NCBI GenBank assembly: GCA_026709745.1
Contig: JAPOSJ010000190.1
Span: forward strand, 1 to 6,031
Length of the DNA stretch: 6,031 nucleotides
Source of the DNA: Candidatus Dadabacteria bacterium
Lineage (GTDB): Bacteria > Desulfobacterota_D > UBA1144 > Nemesobacterales > Nemesobacteraceae
Direction of reading: 5' to 3'
This document shows, piece by piece, positions 5,420-6,031 of the stretch; the stretch's first letter is position 1; each line of letters opens with the position of its first letter. The notes under the pieces are model-generated. The model was not told the origin of the DNA and ran no database searches. It saw nothing but the letters and a program-made list of their open reading frames with translations. The position numbers and the translations under genes are program-made.

Positions 5420-6031
5420 CCCCTTGGAAAAGAAAATAAAGTTTCCCAGCAAATTTCCGATGGGTTTGTCAAAGTTGCCGACCTCAGATCAAAAGTAGCA
5501 GACCTGGAGCCTGGTTTTCTTTCGTCACTGAGGGTGCTTGAGGCTTTCAGCCAGACTGAATATCTGTTCGCGAACCTGAAAAAGAGATCCGTAATAGGAT
5601 TTTTTGGCAACTCCGGTGCGGGCAAATCAACCCTTATTAACACTGTTGTAGGCGATGATATTCTTCCGACCGGCGGGAATTCCCCGACTCCTCTGGTAAC
5701 TCTGGTCGGGCACACGGAATACAAGCCGCCTTCCCTCTTTGCCGAAGTTGCGCTTTTCAAAAGGGGATTTAGTCCCCACATGATCCACGACCCCGATCAT
5801 GTAGCGGGAACCCTGCTTGAGCAGGGAGGCACGGAGATACTCTCCCGTGGCGAAGACGCTTATTTCGCCGTGGTTTTCTGCGGAGCTGATATCTGCCGTC
5901 ACGTTTGGCTTATGGACACCCCGGGGGATATCTACGGGGCAGGTGGGGATAAGGTGCTTCTGAGTGCGGAGATTGCCAATGGCTTCGTTCTGCTGTCCCG
6001 GCACTCACACTTCCTTTGCAATGATGATCTC
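5417..6031 (+). CDS. Dynamin-like GTPase, 3' end outside window
   Basis: The plus-strand frame runs 205 codons from ATT 5417 to the window end without a stop. It carries a G1 P-loop GNSGAGKS (64-71, counting ATT as 1), a switch-I Thr in GGNSPTPLV (Thr91) and G3 DTPG at 167-170 after hydrophobic VWLM. The spacing and the Thr within SPTP are like bacterial dynamin-like proteins, which bind and remodel membranes; the G4 motif and stalk lie beyond the window. Residues 1-60 look helical (VADLRSKVADLEPGF, SLRVLEAF), as expected for the segment before the GTPase fold. A GTG at 5534 would give a protein starting 24 residues before the P-loop, but it has no ribosome binding site and discards an open, protein-like stretch. 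The gene is divergent from xerC. GTPase call is firm, dynamin family likely, role unknown. Confidence 0.8.
   Translation, partial: MPLGKENKVSQQISDGFVKVADLRSKVADLEPGFLSSLRVLEAFSQTEYLFANLKKRSVIGFFGNSGAGKSTLINTVVGDDILPTGGNSPTPLVTLVGHTEYKPPSLFAEVALFKRGFSPHMIHDPDHVAGTLLEQGGTEILSRGEDAYFAVVFCGADICRHVWLMDTPGDIYGAGGDKVLLSAEIANGFVLLSRHSHFLCNDDL

Noticed and set aside
5335..5439. Small plus-strand frame of 34 codons before the GTPase gene, a possible leader peptide
   Set aside because: Its ATG has only AGGG two bases away, the peptide is unremarkable, and its coding would run through the strong ribosome binding site of the GTPase gene.
5627..6004. Minus-strand open frame of 125 codons at the right end, with a second overlapping one at 5377-5781
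   Set aside because: Both are opposite the GTPase P-loop and DTPG motifs and show no domain of their own.

Overview
The window looks like ordinary chromosome from a free-living Gram-negative bacterium. Base composition is balanced (about half G+C by eye) and there are no mobile elements, CRISPR arrays or RNA genes. The xerC-hslV-hslU gene order, a Thr-type HslV with a short propeptide, and the ATP-grasp/alpha-E pair fit a Desulfobacterota-like or similar deep-branching lineage. I cannot place it further from sequence alone.

Five real genes lie on the minus strand and one on the plus strand. Reading the minus strand from right to left: xerC (5241-4366, tyrosine recombinase), hslV (4337-3768, threonine peptidase of the HslUV protease) and hslU (3762-2413, its AAA+ unfoldase) are packed with gaps of 28 and 5 bases and are probably one operon. 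After a 248-base gap that holds three inverted repeats and a plausible promoter come a circularly permuted ATP-grasp protein (2164-689) and, overlapping its stop codon, an alpha-E (DUF403) protein (695 to beyond base 1). These two form a second transcription unit. The 175-base gap right of xerC looks like a divergent promoter region; to its right a dynamin-like GTPase runs on the plus strand from about 5417 off the window end.

HslU unfolds substrates and feeds them to the HslV chamber. XerC is a chromosome-dimer-resolution type recombinase that often precedes hslVU. The ATP-grasp/alpha-E pair belongs to a widespread, poorly understood family cluster predicted to ligate peptides or amino acids, which in other genomes sits with transglutaminase-like proteins and the HslV-related peptidase Anbu.

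The most unusual signal is at two gene starts. The alpha-E gene has a strong Shine-Dalgarno (SD) sequence six bases before ATC, exactly where family members have their initiator Met. The GTPase gene has an excellent Shine-Dalgarno six bases before ATT, and no ATG, GTG or TTG in frame until a GTG 39 codons later with no ribosome binding site. AUU and AUC are the rare start codons policed by initiation factor IF3 (as in infC). The alpha-E case has a competing explanation, a -1 frameshift on an A6 run that would fuse it to the ATP-grasp protein. I found no clear case of a wholly new multi-gene system.
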